The notes: generated from the sequence alone by a model not told the origin. Positions 26,846 to 36,916 are shown, counted from the stretch's first letter. The stretch: 64,000 nt of DNA from Alteromonadaceae bacterium XY-R5 (GCA_001660395.1 LXWE01000004.1:206270-270269), one strand, 5' to 3'. Program-made: numbers and translations.

Positions 26846-27682
26846 TTAGAGTGCGTCTTTCAACGCCCTTAGTTTGGCCTTAATACGACGCATATTTTCA
26901 GGTCCGGTGCGTAGGAGCTGCTTCTGTGGTTGAGACAAAGACTCCAGGCGGCTATCACGGTACTTGAACATGACGCTGTCGGTATAGACTTCGACAGGTA
27001 CTGGTACCTCAGGCGTATCCAGTAAATGGTCAATAGCATCTACCAGAACAGAATCAAAATCTGTGTCAGGATCACCAATCTGCATGAAAATATCGCTAAT
27101 GGCCGGTTTATACAGTTTGTACAGTTCAACCAGCTTGGCGCTATCGATAGACTCCAGGGCGTCGACATAAGGGGTATAGCGTTTGTAGCTAGCCGGGTCG
27201 ATCCACTCTTTGCCTGCCTGAGTGTAAACACGGAAGTGTTGTTCAGGTGGTGTCATCAGGTTGTGATTAACGGCCAGTTCGTCGTCAGCAATGTTACTGA
27301 CGCTGACCACAAAGCGAGACAGCAAACCTTCATTCACCAGCAGACGTCCAGTTTGGTCGTCATCAGATAAACTGAGTAGCTCGGATTTTACCGCAGCATC
27401 ACTGGTATCCAGCGGCTCGGGTTCTGGCTCAGGCTGAGGTTCAGGCTCGGCGGCAGAATCATCATGCGCGTAAGGATCTTCAAATGCCGCTTCTGGCTCG
27501 GGCTCGCTCTCGTCTGGTTCAGGCTCTGCAGTAATGACTTCCGGCGTAACCAGAGGTTGTGGTGCAGGCGCAGGCTCTTCTTTAGGCCACAGAAATACCA
27601 CGACCAGTACAACGACTGCCAAAGCAGCGATGGTAATATGCGGGACTAAAGACTTCTTCGGTTGCACGTCTTCGGTGGTCAT
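26846..27682 (-). CDS. DUF3014 membrane-anchored protein
   Basis: A 278-residue protein with one N-terminal transmembrane helix (about residues 15-32), then a low-complexity Pro/Glu linker (residues 35-92, many EPEPE repeats) and a soluble domain from about residue 95 to the end that fits DUF3014 (EGLLSRFVVSVSNIADDELA...YTPYVDALESID). The topology suggests a domain held in the periplasm by the linker. Function unknown. It is first in an operon with the DUF1285 gene. Confidence 0.85.
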   Translation of the reverse strand: MTTEDVQPKKSLVPHITIAALAVVVLVVVFLWPKEEPAPAPQPLVTPEVITAEPEPDESEPEPEAAFEDPYAHDDSAAEPEPQPEPEPEPLDTSDAAVKSELLSLSDDDQTGRLLVNEGLLSRFVVSVSNIADDELAVNHNLMTPPEQHFRVYTQAGKEWIDPASYKRYTPYVDALESIDSAKLVELYKLYKPAISDIFMQIGDPDTDFDSVLVDAIDHLLDTPEVPVPVEVYTDSVMFKYRDSRLESLSQPQKQLLRTGPENMRRIKAKLRALKDAL

Positions 27683-27950
27683 AGGGTCTCCCTTGAGGAC
27701 TTTTGAGGTTTGTTACTGATTGGCAACAACAAACACTTTAATAATTCTGCTTCCACTGGCAGTAATATTACACTACTACTTAATGGTGGCTGAATTACGG
27801 TACCCATTGCAAGCCTTTATTGCCAATCAATTTTTCTATTAGTAATCATCGATATAAGACGTTAAATACGGTTTGCAATTAGGTGATTAAACCCAAATTA
27901 GACTCCGTGCGTATTTATTCGGCAGGTTAATCGTACTGAGGAGTTAAACC

Positions 27951-28256
27951 ATGGTGAGATATGCCGAATTAGTCCGTAATCACGCAAAAATTGAATGTCT
28001 TACGGTGCATTCTTATGAAATGAATGTGTATCTGGTCAGCGTCGCATTGCCAGGCGAAGACGAAGCCTATGTCACAGGCGTGGATGATCGTCCTATGCGT
28101 TTTGTCGGTTGTCAGCAGGTCAGAGAAGCATTTTCCGGCTGTGACGTGAGTGTCGCCAGATTACTGCATGAATCAGCCTATGATGAAATGATTGGAAATC
28201 CTCCAGCCGCCGCCAGGCCGATGGAGTTACCGTTTTCGATGGCATCAGCGCTTTAG
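27951..28256 (+). CDS. DUF6482 family protein
   Basis: A 101-residue soluble protein. The N-terminal region YAELVRNHAKIECLTVHSYEMNVYLV and C-terminal SVARLLHESAYDEMIG fit the small DUF6482 family of gammaproteobacteria. GAGGAG-type sequence (ACTGAGGAG) precedes the ATG. Monocistronic; function unknown. Confidence 0.75.
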   Translation: MVRYAELVRNHAKIECLTVHSYEMNVYLVSVALPGEDEAYVTGVDDRPMRFVGCQQVREAFSGCDVSVARLLHESAYDEMIGNPPAAARPMELPFSMASAL

Positions 28257-28320
28257 CCAGTAAACAGTGCCGCCCAGTGAAAGGGCAGCACTGTATGCAT
28301 ATTTCGGAACAGGGGGAACC

Positions 28321-29709
28321 TTAGTTATCCCAGATCTTTTGCAGACTGTAAGGTTTGCCACCATCGACATCTTCGGTCACAACCAGGCTGATAACATCCC
28401 CGACTGCCACACTATTCAGATAGGATGTGAGTAATAGTTCACCACTGTCTTCATTGTAGACATAGACGTCGTAATCACCTGCTTCGATTTCCATTGTTTC
28501 GCTTCCCAAAAATCCCAAAGTGATTTGCGGATCGTAAGAATTTGGGTTGGCACCATCGGCCACTATCAATACCTGTAGGTTATCCGTACGCTCGTCATTG
28601 ACGGCATGACTAAAGATCAGACGCGCATGGGTATCGATAACACGTAAGTCATCCGTAATGGTGTTAAAACGCAGACTGCTGCCGCTAGAGCCTGCACTTA
28701 AAATGGTGACATTGGTATCGGGTTGCAGGTCAATACTAAAGGTATCCAGAGTGGCGCTCGATTCACTGTCGCTGACACTTAGCTCACGACTATCACCGTC
28801 GTCTTTGTCGTCTACCTCTATGGCGACATACTCGGATGCTTCACCAAAGGCGGTAGCGCTGGTCAAAGTGGTGCTGTCATCGCTAAATGTCACGGCTACG
28901 TCATTGTCGGCTTCAGCGATAGCGTTGTGAAAGCGCACATAGGCAGGCTGGGCATCATTGGTGAGTAAACGAGCACCGTCTTCATCCATTTCTACCAGAT
29001 TAACGCTAACATCGTCGCGTCCTGCGACCTGAAAATCGCTGACGGCGAAGACGTAAGCTTTACCTGCACTGATGGTCAGATTATCCGACTGGGCCAGGAT
29101 GGTATCAGTACCAGCTTCGGTCACGATCAGTTTGTAATAACCACTGTCGGTTTCGATATCATCAGAGTTATCCAGATAGCTAAGGCTGGCAATGGCGGTT
29201 TGATTGAGTAGATCGTCACCGGCGTCCACCAGATAGACGTCTACGTCTTCAAGGTCTGCACCCACATGAACCAGCTGAATCAGGCCGTAATCATCATCAA
29301 AGTCTTCATCAAACAGCGTTTTGACGTCTGTGGTGAGGGTTAAGCGTTCTGGCGCGCTGGCGTCTCCGTAAAAGATCAGACTTTTGATCACGTGCTTTTT
29401 GACTTTCACACTGTCTTCATCAATGAAATCTGTGTTTTCTGTGTTGGGCAGCAGCTGATTGAAATTAAGGTCGTAACTGCCCTTTTTGTATTCCAGGAGT
29501 GCGGTGCTTTCAGCAAAGTCGATTTCGGCGACAGATTCATCGTCGACTTCTACTTCGATCACTGTGCCCTGAGGACTTAGGTTGGCGAAACGCAGATATC
29601 CAGGGTTACTGGAGCTGCTGTCACTGTCTCCATCCAGATCAAGAACACATGAAGAGACCATCGTTAGGCTGCAAATTGCCAAAAATATAGATTTTAAATG
29701 AGTTGCCAT
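28321..29709 (-). CDS. DUF4397 surface/periplasmic lipoprotein
   Basis: A 462-residue protein with a signal peptide ending in a lipobox-like VSSC and a Ser/Asp-rich linker. DUF4397 beta-sandwich repeats follow, recognised by YLRFANLSPQGTVIEVEVDD, VYLVDAGDD, AYVRFHNAIAEADNDVAV and RLIFSHAVNDERTDNL, suggesting at least three copies. It is very acidic. DUF4397 proteins are secreted or surface anchored and of unknown role. ATG at 29709 follows GAGAGG; the longer frame to 29760 lacks a good site. Confidence 0.82.
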   Translation of the reverse strand: MATHLKSIFLAICSLTMVSSCVLDLDGDSDSSSSNPGYLRFANLSPQGTVIEVEVDDESVAEIDFAESTALLEYKKGSYDLNFNQLLPNTENTDFIDEDSVKVKKHVIKSLIFYGDASAPERLTLTTDVKTLFDEDFDDDYGLIQLVHVGADLEDVDVYLVDAGDDLLNQTAIASLSYLDNSDDIETDSGYYKLIVTEAGTDTILAQSDNLTISAGKAYVFAVSDFQVAGRDDVSVNLVEMDEDGARLLTNDAQPAYVRFHNAIAEADNDVAVTFSDDSTTLTSATAFGEASEYVAIEVDDKDDGDSRELSVSDSESSATLDTFSIDLQPDTNVTILSAGSSGSSLRFNTITDDLRVIDTHARLIFSHAVNDERTDNLQVLIVADGANPNSYDPQITLGFLGSETMEIEAGDYDVYVYNEDSGELLLTSYLNSVAVGDVISLVVTEDVDGGKPYSLQKIWDN

Positions 29710-29914
29710 AGTACCTCTCGGACAAGCTAGCTGATAGTGGCGGGCATGGGCGCAGAGCATAGCAATTCCAGCGTTAACGCCGTTGCAGTATCAGGTAAAG
29801 CTTCGTCAGTAAGGCGTAAAGCGTGTTGTGAACAAAAGGCCCTTTGGCGGAAAAAATCCGTCTATGCTTTAAGGAGTTGTGTCGGGAGACAAAGTACCCA
29901 AAAGTGAGGATGGC

Positions 29915-31471
29915 ATGTCTGAATTTATGTTTGATGAATCCGATAACTTGTTCGCTCCGGATGACGACGTTGAAGTGGAATCGGGTTTGGAAGCCTGGAA
30001 AATTCTTATCATTGATGATGAAGAAGATGTCCACTCGGTGACTCGGCTGGTGTTAAGTGACTTTGTGTTTGATGACAAACCCCTGACCTTTTTAGATGCC
30101 TACAGTGGCGCTGAAGCCTACACCATGATGCAGCAGCATCCGGATATCGCCGTGGCCCTGGTGGATGTTGTTATGGAAACGGATCATGCGGGTCTGGAAC
30201 TGGTTAAACGGATCCGTGAAGAACTCGAAAATAAAAGCGTGCGATTGGTGTTACGCACCGGTCAGCCGGGACAAGCACCCGAGAAGAAGGTCATCTCGAT
30301 TTATGACATCAATGACTATAAAAACAAAACTGAGCTAACCGATACTAAGATGCATACCCTGTTGTATGCCACTTTGCGTTCCTATCGCGACATTATCACC
30401 CTGCAGAAAAATCGTGCCGGCCTCGAAGAGGTGATCCGTTCGTCGGCGACGATTTTCGAGTTGGGGCAGTTATCTGCGTTTGCATCTGCGGTGCTGTCGC
30501 AATTGATCTCCTTGCTTGGGTTAGGCGAAGCTGCCCATCTGAAAGTGTTGTCGGGGATTGCGGTGGAATCGAGCAACAATGATTTTACTGTCCGTGCCGG
30601 GGTGGGACGCTACGCCGATGCAATCGGGCATCGACTGCCAGATGAGCTGAAAACCGACATCCTGCCGATTTTAAAGCAATCGATTCGGGAGCATCGCAAT
30701 ATTTATCTGGAAAATTGCATGGTGGCTTATTTTGGCGAAAGCGATGGCGGGGCCAATTTGCTTTACATTAATGGCACTACCCATTTGTCGGATATGGATA
30801 AGCACTTAATCGACCTGTTTTGTGCCAACGTCTCTATCGCCTTCGACAATGCTTATCTGCAACAGGAAATCGAAGATACTCAGAGTGAGGTAATAAACTT
30901 ACTTGGCGAAGCGGTCGAAAACCGTTCCAATGAGACGGGGTTTCATGTCAAACGGGTGGCCGAGATGTCGAAATTGCTGGCATTGAAATATGGCCTCGAC
31001 GAGCAGCAGGCCGAAGTGATTAGGCGGGCGTCTCCATTGCACGACCTGGGGAAAATAGCGATTCCTGACGCGGTGCTGCACAAAGAAGGGCCACACGACG
31101 ACAAAGAGCGCGCAGTGATGGAAAGCCATGTTGATATTGGCTTTAACATGCTGAAGCAAAGCCGGCGAGAGGTGTTGAAGTGTGCCGCTTTGATTGCCGG
31201 GCAGCATCATGAAAAATGGGATGGTAGTGGCTATCCAAAAGGCCTGAAGGGCGAACAAATTCATATTGTTGGACGTATTACTGCGGTAGCTGATGTGTTC
31301 GATGCGTTGATTAATCCGCGCTGCTATAAGGCGGCCTGGCCTTTGGAAGATGTGATTGCGTTATTTAACGCCGAGAAGGGGAAACACTTCGACCCTGATC
31401 TGGTGGACACTTTGCTGGAAAACATGGACGCCTTCATGCGGATTCAAACCCGATATCAAGTCCCGGCATAA
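29915..31471 (+). CDS. Response regulator with DUF3369 and HD-GYP domains
   Basis: A 518-residue protein. The receiver domain (about residues 25-150) has the acidic pocket IIDDEED and the phospho-acceptor region ALVDVVM. DUF3369 occupies about 160-330. The C-terminal HD-GYP domain has TGFHVKRVAEMS, HDLGKIAIPD and HHEKWDGSGYP, so the metal-binding and GYP motifs are intact. It is expected to hydrolyse cyclic di-GMP on phosphorylation by an unlinked histidine kinase. ATG at 29915 has GAGGA 4-5 bases upstream; GTG at 29879 is in frame but sits too close to its AAGGAG. Confidence 0.92.
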   Translation: MSEFMFDESDNLFAPDDDVEVESGLEAWKILIIDDEEDVHSVTRLVLSDFVFDDKPLTFLDAYSGAEAYTMMQQHPDIAVALVDVVMETDHAGLELVKRIREELENKSVRLVLRTGQPGQAPEKKVISIYDINDYKNKTELTDTKMHTLLYATLRSYRDIITLQKNRAGLEEVIRSSATIFELGQLSAFASAVLSQLISLLGLGEAAHLKVLSGIAVESSNNDFTVRAGVGRYADAIGHRLPDELKTDILPILKQSIREHRNIYLENCMVAYFGESDGGANLLYINGTTHLSDMDKHLIDLFCANVSIAFDNAYLQQEIEDTQSEVINLLGEAVENRSNETGFHVKRVAEMSKLLALKYGLDEQQAEVIRRASPLHDLGKIAIPDAVLHKEGPHDDKERAVMESHVDIGFNMLKQSRREVLKCAALIAGQHHEKWDGSGYPKGLKGEQIHIVGRITAVADVFDALINPRCYKAAWPLEDVIALFNAEKGKHFDPDLVDTLLENMDAFMRIQTRYQVPA

Positions 31472-31493
31472 AAAAGGGAGCCCAGTGGCTCCC
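31470..31493 (-). terminator. Terminator for the putative porin gene
   Basis: GGGAGCC (31476-31482) and GGCTCCC (31487-31493) around CAGT, with a run of A at 31470-31475 that reads as U on the leftward transcript. It lies between the convergent HD-GYP and porin genes. Confidence 0.8.
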
Positions 31494-31516
31494 CTATTAG
31501 GTCTGGCTATTTGGGA

Positions 31517-32308
31517 TTACATCTGGAAGCGCACACCGACGCTGTATACATTCGTATCAGGACCATTTTGCAAGGACTGATAACTGCCAATCAGGGCAAT
31601 GTTTGGAGTGAAGTAGTGGCTGGCGCCAATTTCGTAAGTCTCTTCGGTGCTGATACCAGCAAACACACCGGTGTAGGCATTGAAGTAATATTTGCCTTTA
31701 ATGCCCAAATCTAAATCACCGTCATTGTTCTTTAGTGCAGCTTCTCCAACCAGGTAGCGACCGGAGGGCAACATGCCAAAGTATTTCACACCGAGTGTCT
31801 GATGGTCGAGGCTATCGTCGATACGCAATGTTGCGCCAATGTAGTCATTACCTTGTAGATTATGGGTGTATTTTCCAGTGACATAATAGTTGTCATCGGA
31901 TGTACCCATTCCAGTACCTTCAATCTGAACCAGTGCATTGTTGCTGATCAAATAACCCAGAGTACCATTGGCATAATCATCTCCATCATCAACGCTTACC
32001 AGCGTGGCACCGGCAATAATCTGATCAATAAAGGCTTTACCGCCCAGTGCCAGTACATCGTTATCTTCTACCCGGCTATATGCGCCATTAATGTAGCTGG
32101 TGGTATTGATGTAAGAAAGTTGGTCCAAAGGGCCGAGTGTTTGACGGCGTCCTACATAGTAAATGCTGGATAGGGTGGTGATATCCGTATCTGCATTGCT
32201 ATTGGTAACGTCGATACGCTGCTGGCTCAATTCCGTAAATGATTGGTAGGACTCCGCCTGTGCCAGTGAGCATACTAAGGTTAATCCAATAAGGGGTAAT
32301 GTACGCAT
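31517..32308 (-). CDS. Putative outer-membrane porin
   Basis: A 263-residue protein with a clear signal peptide (MRTLPLIGLTLVCSLAQAE) and about 12-16 short amphipathic strands, ending VYSVGVRFQM. This fits the putative porin families common in Alteromonadales. The pore substrate is unknown. ATG at 32308 is set by AGGAGG 5 bases upstream; the longer open frame to 32395 is not coding. Confidence 0.75.
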   Translation of the reverse strand: MRTLPLIGLTLVCSLAQAESYQSFTELSQQRIDVTNSNADTDITTLSSIYYVGRRQTLGPLDQLSYINTTSYINGAYSRVEDNDVLALGGKAFIDQIIAGATLVSVDDGDDYANGTLGYLISNNALVQIEGTGMGTSDDNYYVTGKYTHNLQGNDYIGATLRIDDSLDHQTLGVKYFGMLPSGRYLVGEAALKNNDGDLDLGIKGKYYFNAYTGVFAGISTEETYEIGASHYFTPNIALIGSYQSLQNGPDTNVYSVGVRFQM

Positions 32309-32667
32309 GAAACCTCCTGGTTTTCTATGGTGGTGCTGGCAGGTGGCGATACGAACCATTCTGAGGAGGAAGGAGCAGAAAGCACCTGCCAGCAAAACTG
32401 TTTGAACTCTATCAGCAGGCGCTGTGCCAAGGCGCGAGTTTAGTTACTTAATTCTTCATAACTTACTGTTTATATGGGGTTTTAATCTTGTCCGGAACAT
32501 CGATTTTTTTCTTTTTTATCGAAGTTAGTACGGCATGGCCAGGGTGATGAATCGACGTGGAGAAAAAGTGTCGTAAATAACAGACTAACCGGCTGAAAGG
32601 CTTATGCCTGTTGGTGTTGGGCATCAGGAAAGTGCAAATATTCATCTGCAATTCAGTTAACGCGTTA

Positions 32668-32712
32668 ATTTTGGTGTCGAAGGCTTTATTTTGGTGTCTG
32701 ATATTTCAGACA
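32668..32712. repeat. Direct repeat and palindrome in the region upstream of the porin gene
   Basis: ATTTTGGTGTC occurs at 32668-32678 and again at 32688-32698, exactly 20 bp (two helical turns) apart. The second copy runs into the palindrome TGTCTGA-TATT-TCAGACA (32695-32712). The rest of the 432 bases between 32309 and 32740 shows no convincing gene. Confidence 0.45.
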
Positions 32713-32740
32713 GTGAGTGGTTAATGCAGGCTTATTGTTA

Positions 32741-32769
32741 ATAAAAAGGCCACCACAAAGGTGGTGGCC
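32741..32769 (-). terminator. Terminator after the TonB-dependent receptor gene
   Basis: GGCCACCAC (32748-32756) and GTGGTGGCC (32761-32769) around AAAG; the A-run at 32743-32747 reads as U on the leftward transcript. Confidence 0.9.
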
Positions 32770-32792
32770 AATGTCGGCAGGGCTACAACAAG

Positions 32793-35117
32793 TTAGAAAT
32801 AGTTATAGGTAACTGAGAGACCAAAGGTACGCGGAGTACCATATAGTTCACGCGTGAAGCTAAGGTCTGACGTTGCCTTATCATCAACCGACACCAGATA
32901 TTCATCATCTGTCAGGTTTTTACCCCATAACATGAATTCCCAGGTACCGTCTGAAGACACTAAGCCGATTTGACCATTCACCAGGTTGCTGGCATCCAGT
33001 TCGGTCGCTGTCAGGTTTCGCGCATCAGACTGGATCTCACTGCGATAGGAATAATCTACGCCGGCAAAGATTTCCCAGTTGTCATTGATTTCGGATTCGT
33101 ACTTAGCGGCCAGTGTGTTGGTCCACTTGGCGGCACCAGGCAACTGGTTGCCAGTACAGTCATCTGTGGTGTGGCAGTTAGCAAAGTCGCCGAAGGTGGC
33201 ATCAGCATAACCAATGGTGGCACTGACGGAGAATTCCTTGGTAAACAAGTAACGAATTTCTGCCTCAACCCCCTGGCTGGTTGCTGTTGGACCATTTACT
33301 ACGCGGTTGACGCCATTGTCATCGACCACACGGGTTTGAATATCTTCGTAATCCAGATAGAACATTGCCAGGTTTAGACGCATCCGGCGATTAAGCAGGT
33401 CGCTTTTCAGACCCAGCTCGTAGCTCATAACTTCTTCACGGCCAAAGTCCATATCTGGGTTGGTGACATCGCCACCAATGGCAGCAAGAGACTGAGGACG
33501 GAAACTATAGCCACCCTCTTTAAAGCCTTTCGCTACTTTAGCGTACACATTGACGTTGTCGGCAAGTTGATAACTCAACCCTGTGGTCCAGGAGACAAAA
33601 CTGTCATCCTGAGACTGATGGGTCGTAGGGATATCAATGTAGTTCAGCAGATAGTAGCCAATGTAAGAGGTCAGCGAGGTTTCCCAGCCATCCTGAGCAA
33701 AAGCCATATCTTTCTTCACTTTCGAATAGCGTAATCCCAGGAATGCATTCAGATCGTCGCTGATATCGTAGTTTAGATTAGTGAAAATCGCTGAACTCTT
33801 GGTTTGCATTTCACCGTCCAGCACCACACCAGAACCTGCACTTACGTTTACCGAAGTGGGGTAAGGATCGGAGTAACCTGTGGGAATACCGTAAATGCCT
33901 GTTCCGGTCAGAAATTCCTGGTGGTTAGTGGATTGGTTATCCAGATAGTACAAACCAACAACGTAGCGGAAGGCTTGATCCGCTGGCGAAATTAACTGGA
34001 ATTCCTGAGTGAACTGACTGTTATCTTCACCTTCCTGACTGGAGCTCAGGTCGATGCTGGTGCCATCGGTGTCCATACCCAACACCGCATCGTATTCTTT
34101 TTTGGCAGTGATGGATTTAAATTCAAAACCGCTGCCAAACTTATAGCTAACCGTGGCGTCTACGCCCCAGTTGTCGCGATCGGCAAAGAATCGCTCGGTA
34201 TTGGCATAGGTTTTCCACTTGTCATCTGTATAGAAGTTAGCAGCAGAAGTACCCTGACCAAGTAAGCCGATATAACCCAGGCCATAGCCATCGTCGGTTA
34301 GACGACGACCGATAGGCAGACTGCTGTCTTTCATAAATTCAGCGTTAATATCGACGGTTAAATCGGCATCTGGCGTAATGCGCAATTGAGCGCGGCCGCC
34401 GTGACGGTCTTCATCGCCCAACTCAACGCCATCCGCGAGGTTTGTCATGTAACCGTCGCGAGTTACGTTGAAGGCGGAAAGGCTTCCCGCAACCAGGCCA
34501 TCTACCAATGGACCGGTAACATAGGCGTTGATACGCTGCAGGCCGAAATTGCCTACATCTACTTTGACCTTGGCTTCTGCGATATCAGATGGCTTTTTGG
34601 TGGTGATATTGACCACGCCAAGGTTGGTATTTTGCCCAAATAAAGTCCCTTGAGGACCGCGTAGTACTTCTACCTGGGCGATATTGCTTAAATCCTGATT
34701 AAACCCCGTTGCGCGGGCGTACACCACGCCGTCAACGTAAATCCCCAGACCCGGGCTGGTACCAGAGTTAAACACTCCATTAGGGTTCGATGGGATACCG
34801 CGCATGTTCACCGTTGTTGCAAACGGAGTAGTAGTAACCATGCTTAAGTTAGGAACCGAGTTTTGCAGATCCTGAAAGGTTTGCAGATTGCCGCGATCTA
34901 GCTCTTTGCCGTTGACGACCGAGAGGGCTAATGGAACTTCCTGCAGGCTTTCACCGCGCTTCTGCGCTGTGACCATAATTTTTTCAATCTGGATTTCTTC
35001 ATCCATAGCCGGCGTCGCATCGGCCTGAGTCGCTTGGGCAATCGCGGCGCTTAGTGGTAGCAGGGAAAATAGGCCGCACAAGGCGCCCTTTATCATACGA
35101 GGTTGGATGGTTTTCAC
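32793..35117 (-). CDS. TonB-dependent outer-membrane receptor
   Basis: A 774-residue receptor: signal peptide (cleavage near AIAQA), a TonB-box region (IEKIMVTAQKR), plug domain with QVEVLRGPQGTLFGQNTNLGVVNITTKKP near residues 150-180, and a barrel ending GLSVTYNYF. The GESLQEVPLALSVVNGKEL plug start is typical of the large FecA-like/IroN-type group used for carbohydrates, terpenoids or other non-siderophore ligands. The start is GTG at 35117 with AGGA 9 bases upstream. A divergent AraC gene suggests substrate-induced control; no Fur box was seen. Confidence 0.88.
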   Translation of the reverse strand: MKTIQPRMIKGALCGLFSLLPLSAAIAQATQADATPAMDEEIQIEKIMVTAQKRGESLQEVPLALSVVNGKELDRGNLQTFQDLQNSVPNLSMVTTTPFATTVNMRGIPSNPNGVFNSGTSPGLGIYVDGVVYARATGFNQDLSNIAQVEVLRGPQGTLFGQNTNLGVVNITTKKPSDIAEAKVKVDVGNFGLQRINAYVTGPLVDGLVAGSLSAFNVTRDGYMTNLADGVELGDEDRHGGRAQLRITPDADLTVDINAEFMKDSSLPIGRRLTDDGYGLGYIGLLGQGTSAANFYTDDKWKTYANTERFFADRDNWGVDATVSYKFGSGFEFKSITAKKEYDAVLGMDTDGTSIDLSSSQEGEDNSQFTQEFQLISPADQAFRYVVGLYYLDNQSTNHQEFLTGTGIYGIPTGYSDPYPTSVNVSAGSGVVLDGEMQTKSSAIFTNLNYDISDDLNAFLGLRYSKVKKDMAFAQDGWETSLTSYIGYYLLNYIDIPTTHQSQDDSFVSWTTGLSYQLADNVNVYAKVAKGFKEGGYSFRPQSLAAIGGDVTNPDMDFGREEVMSYELGLKSDLLNRRMRLNLAMFYLDYEDIQTRVVDDNGVNRVVNGPTATSQGVEAEIRYLFTKEFSVSATIGYADATFGDFANCHTTDDCTGNQLPGAAKWTNTLAAKYESEINDNWEIFAGVDYSYRSEIQSDARNLTATELDASNLVNGQIGLVSSDGTWEFMLWGKNLTDDEYLVSVDDKATSDLSFTRELYGTPRTFGLSVTYNYF

Positions 35118-35244
35118 TTTGTTGCTTCCTATATTGTTATTTTGTTGTGCGAACGTCTCAGCTTCTGATGGCGAGTACGTTGAAACTTCATTAAATAAAT
35201 TCCACCCAAGGGTTATATCCCGCTGTTCAAACTAACTCCTCCTG

Positions 35245-35300
35245 ATTTGCAAAGTAAAAGCTCCGAAATTCGAAAGCAGGTTCCGACTTTGCAAATTCGG
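35245..35300. promoter_or_regulatory. Complex dyad between the TonB receptor and AraC genes
   Basis: ATTTGCAAAGT (35245-35255) and ACTTTGCAAAT (35286-35296) are perfect inverted copies separated by 30 bp. Nested within and next to them are TCCGAAATT (35262-35270) and AATTCGGA (35294-35301). The region lies 128-180 bp upstream of the receptor start and about 255 bp upstream of araC. It is a candidate operator for the AraC protein. The rest of the 436-bp gap shows no gene. Confidence 0.5.
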
Positions 35301-35553
35301 AATTTATTCTTCATTTTTAAGTTATTGATATTTAATGGGTAAATTTATTTTAATGACTTTGTTTAACCTTTGGTTATAAGGTTATAAAAACTTGGAATTT
35401 TGATGTGGTGGGTTTTTACCTATCGGGGCTAGCACAAAATTAGAAGATTTTTTCCCTAACCTGGCAGGTTGCTCTGGTCAGAATACCTGAAGTATAGTGT
35501 TGCAAAGCATTAACATCTGATGCGTCTTCTCGTTCGGACAGGTTGTAGTATTT

Positions 35554-36792
35554 GTGCTAAGTGGCGAAGTAACTCTTCATATACAAAGTTTGCTGGTATT
35601 GATGGCCATTGGTTTTAGCCTTGGTATTTCCTATAACCAGTGGCACAGCGGTGAGCAAATTGTGCGTGGACGAAACTATGTCACCTTGCTAACGGCCTGC
35701 ATTGCCTTGCTTTCCATTGGCTATATTCTGCAACTCGAAATATTGCAATGGCGGGAACTATGTTACGCCATCGTGTCGGTGCAAATGGCCCTCGGACCGA
35801 TTCTCTATTTTTATACCAGGCTACAAACCCAACCTGATTTTGATATGCCGCCAAAAATGTGGCTGCACCTGTTGCCAGTGCCTGTCTTTGCAGCCATCTG
35901 GTTATGGCAGTTACCGCTAAGTCCCGCTGATCCATTATTTGTCGATTGGGGGGCTAAAAATGATCCCCTGCAAGGGCATAGGTTCTGGCATAAAGTGGCG
36001 GCTTGGGTGTCCCTAATTGGCTATGCCTGGGCATCACTTCAATGTTTGCGTCCACACGAAGAGAATATGAAGCAGCGTTATTCAGAGCTTACCGGCGTAA
36101 GCCTGCTGTGGTTAAAAGCGGCGATTTGGAGCATGATGATTTTAACCTTCATGGGGATCCTCGCGGATGTGACGACGTTTTTAGGCATGCAGCATGGTTT
36201 GCGCGGCGGGCATGTGCAGGCCCTGAGCCCCTTTCTTACTATTATTCTGGCGCTACGTTACGGTTTAAAGCAGCAGGACATTTACCCCAAAGTTACGCTT
36301 ACCGCACCTGAATGCCAGCCAGTAAACTCCGCTGACCCTGAGCCGTCGTCTGTTCTTGAAACGCCTGAGGCTGCAGTGGTTCCCGAGTCAAAATGGGAAG
36401 CAAAATACCAAACCAGCAGCTTGACCCGAGACGACGCCGCCTTGCTATGGCAAAAACTCCAGCAAATGGTTGAGTTAGAGCAGCCACATCTTGAACCGGG
36501 ATTAAAAATTTCTGACTTAGCCGACAAGCTGCATGTGTCGGTCAATCATTTGTCTGAGTCGATTAATGGCTATGCCGGTAGCAGTTTCTACGACTATATC
36601 AATGGCCTGAGAATACAGGAGGCGATGCGTTTACTGGCGGATCCTGATTCTTTGCATCTGTCGGTGACAGATATCGGTTTCCAGGCCGGCTTTAATTCAA
36701 ACTCAACCTTCTTTACCCATTTCAAAAAGATCACTGGCCAGACTCCGCGCCAGTATCGGATTAAACCATCTGATTCCATACAGCACGCATAG
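35554..36792 (+). CDS. AraC family regulator with N-terminal membrane domain
   Basis: A 412-residue protein. About seven hydrophobic segments fill residues 8-235. After a Pro/Glu-rich linker, the C-terminal 110 residues form an AraC DNA-binding domain with LKISDLADKLHVSVNHLSESING and SVTDIGFQAGFNSNSTFFTHFKKITGQTPRQYR. Membrane-bound AraC proteins of this form sense envelope or small-molecule signals. The start GTG at 35554 has only a weak ribosome site. It is divergent from the TonB receptor, its likely target. Confidence 0.88.
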   Translation: MLSGEVTLHIQSLLVLMAIGFSLGISYNQWHSGEQIVRGRNYVTLLTACIALLSIGYILQLEILQWRELCYAIVSVQMALGPILYFYTRLQTQPDFDMPPKMWLHLLPVPVFAAIWLWQLPLSPADPLFVDWGAKNDPLQGHRFWHKVAAWVSLIGYAWASLQCLRPHEENMKQRYSELTGVSLLWLKAAIWSMMILTFMGILADVTTFLGMQHGLRGGHVQALSPFLTIILALRYGLKQQDIYPKVTLTAPECQPVNSADPEPSSVLETPEAAVVPESKWEAKYQTSSLTRDDAALLWQKLQQMVELEQPHLEPGLKISDLADKLHVSVNHLSESINGYAGSSFYDYINGLRIQEAMRLLADPDSLHLSVTDIGFQAGFNSNSTFFTHFKKITGQTPRQYRIKPSDSIQHA

Positions 36793-36916
36793 ACGATTTT
36801 TTCTGCATTTAATTCGCCTTTGCAAATCAGGAAGATTTTCTGCCAGCCCTTGTTTATAGCTAAGCTGACCCCGAGACTGAATACGGGACAAGGTGTTGAA
36901 TTGGAGAACAAGAAGA

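Noticed and set aside
32463..32651. A 62-codon leftward open frame between the TonB receptor and porin genes
   Set aside because: No ribosome site, no hydrophobic or domain pattern, ends in a low-complexity basic tail; treated as non-coding.
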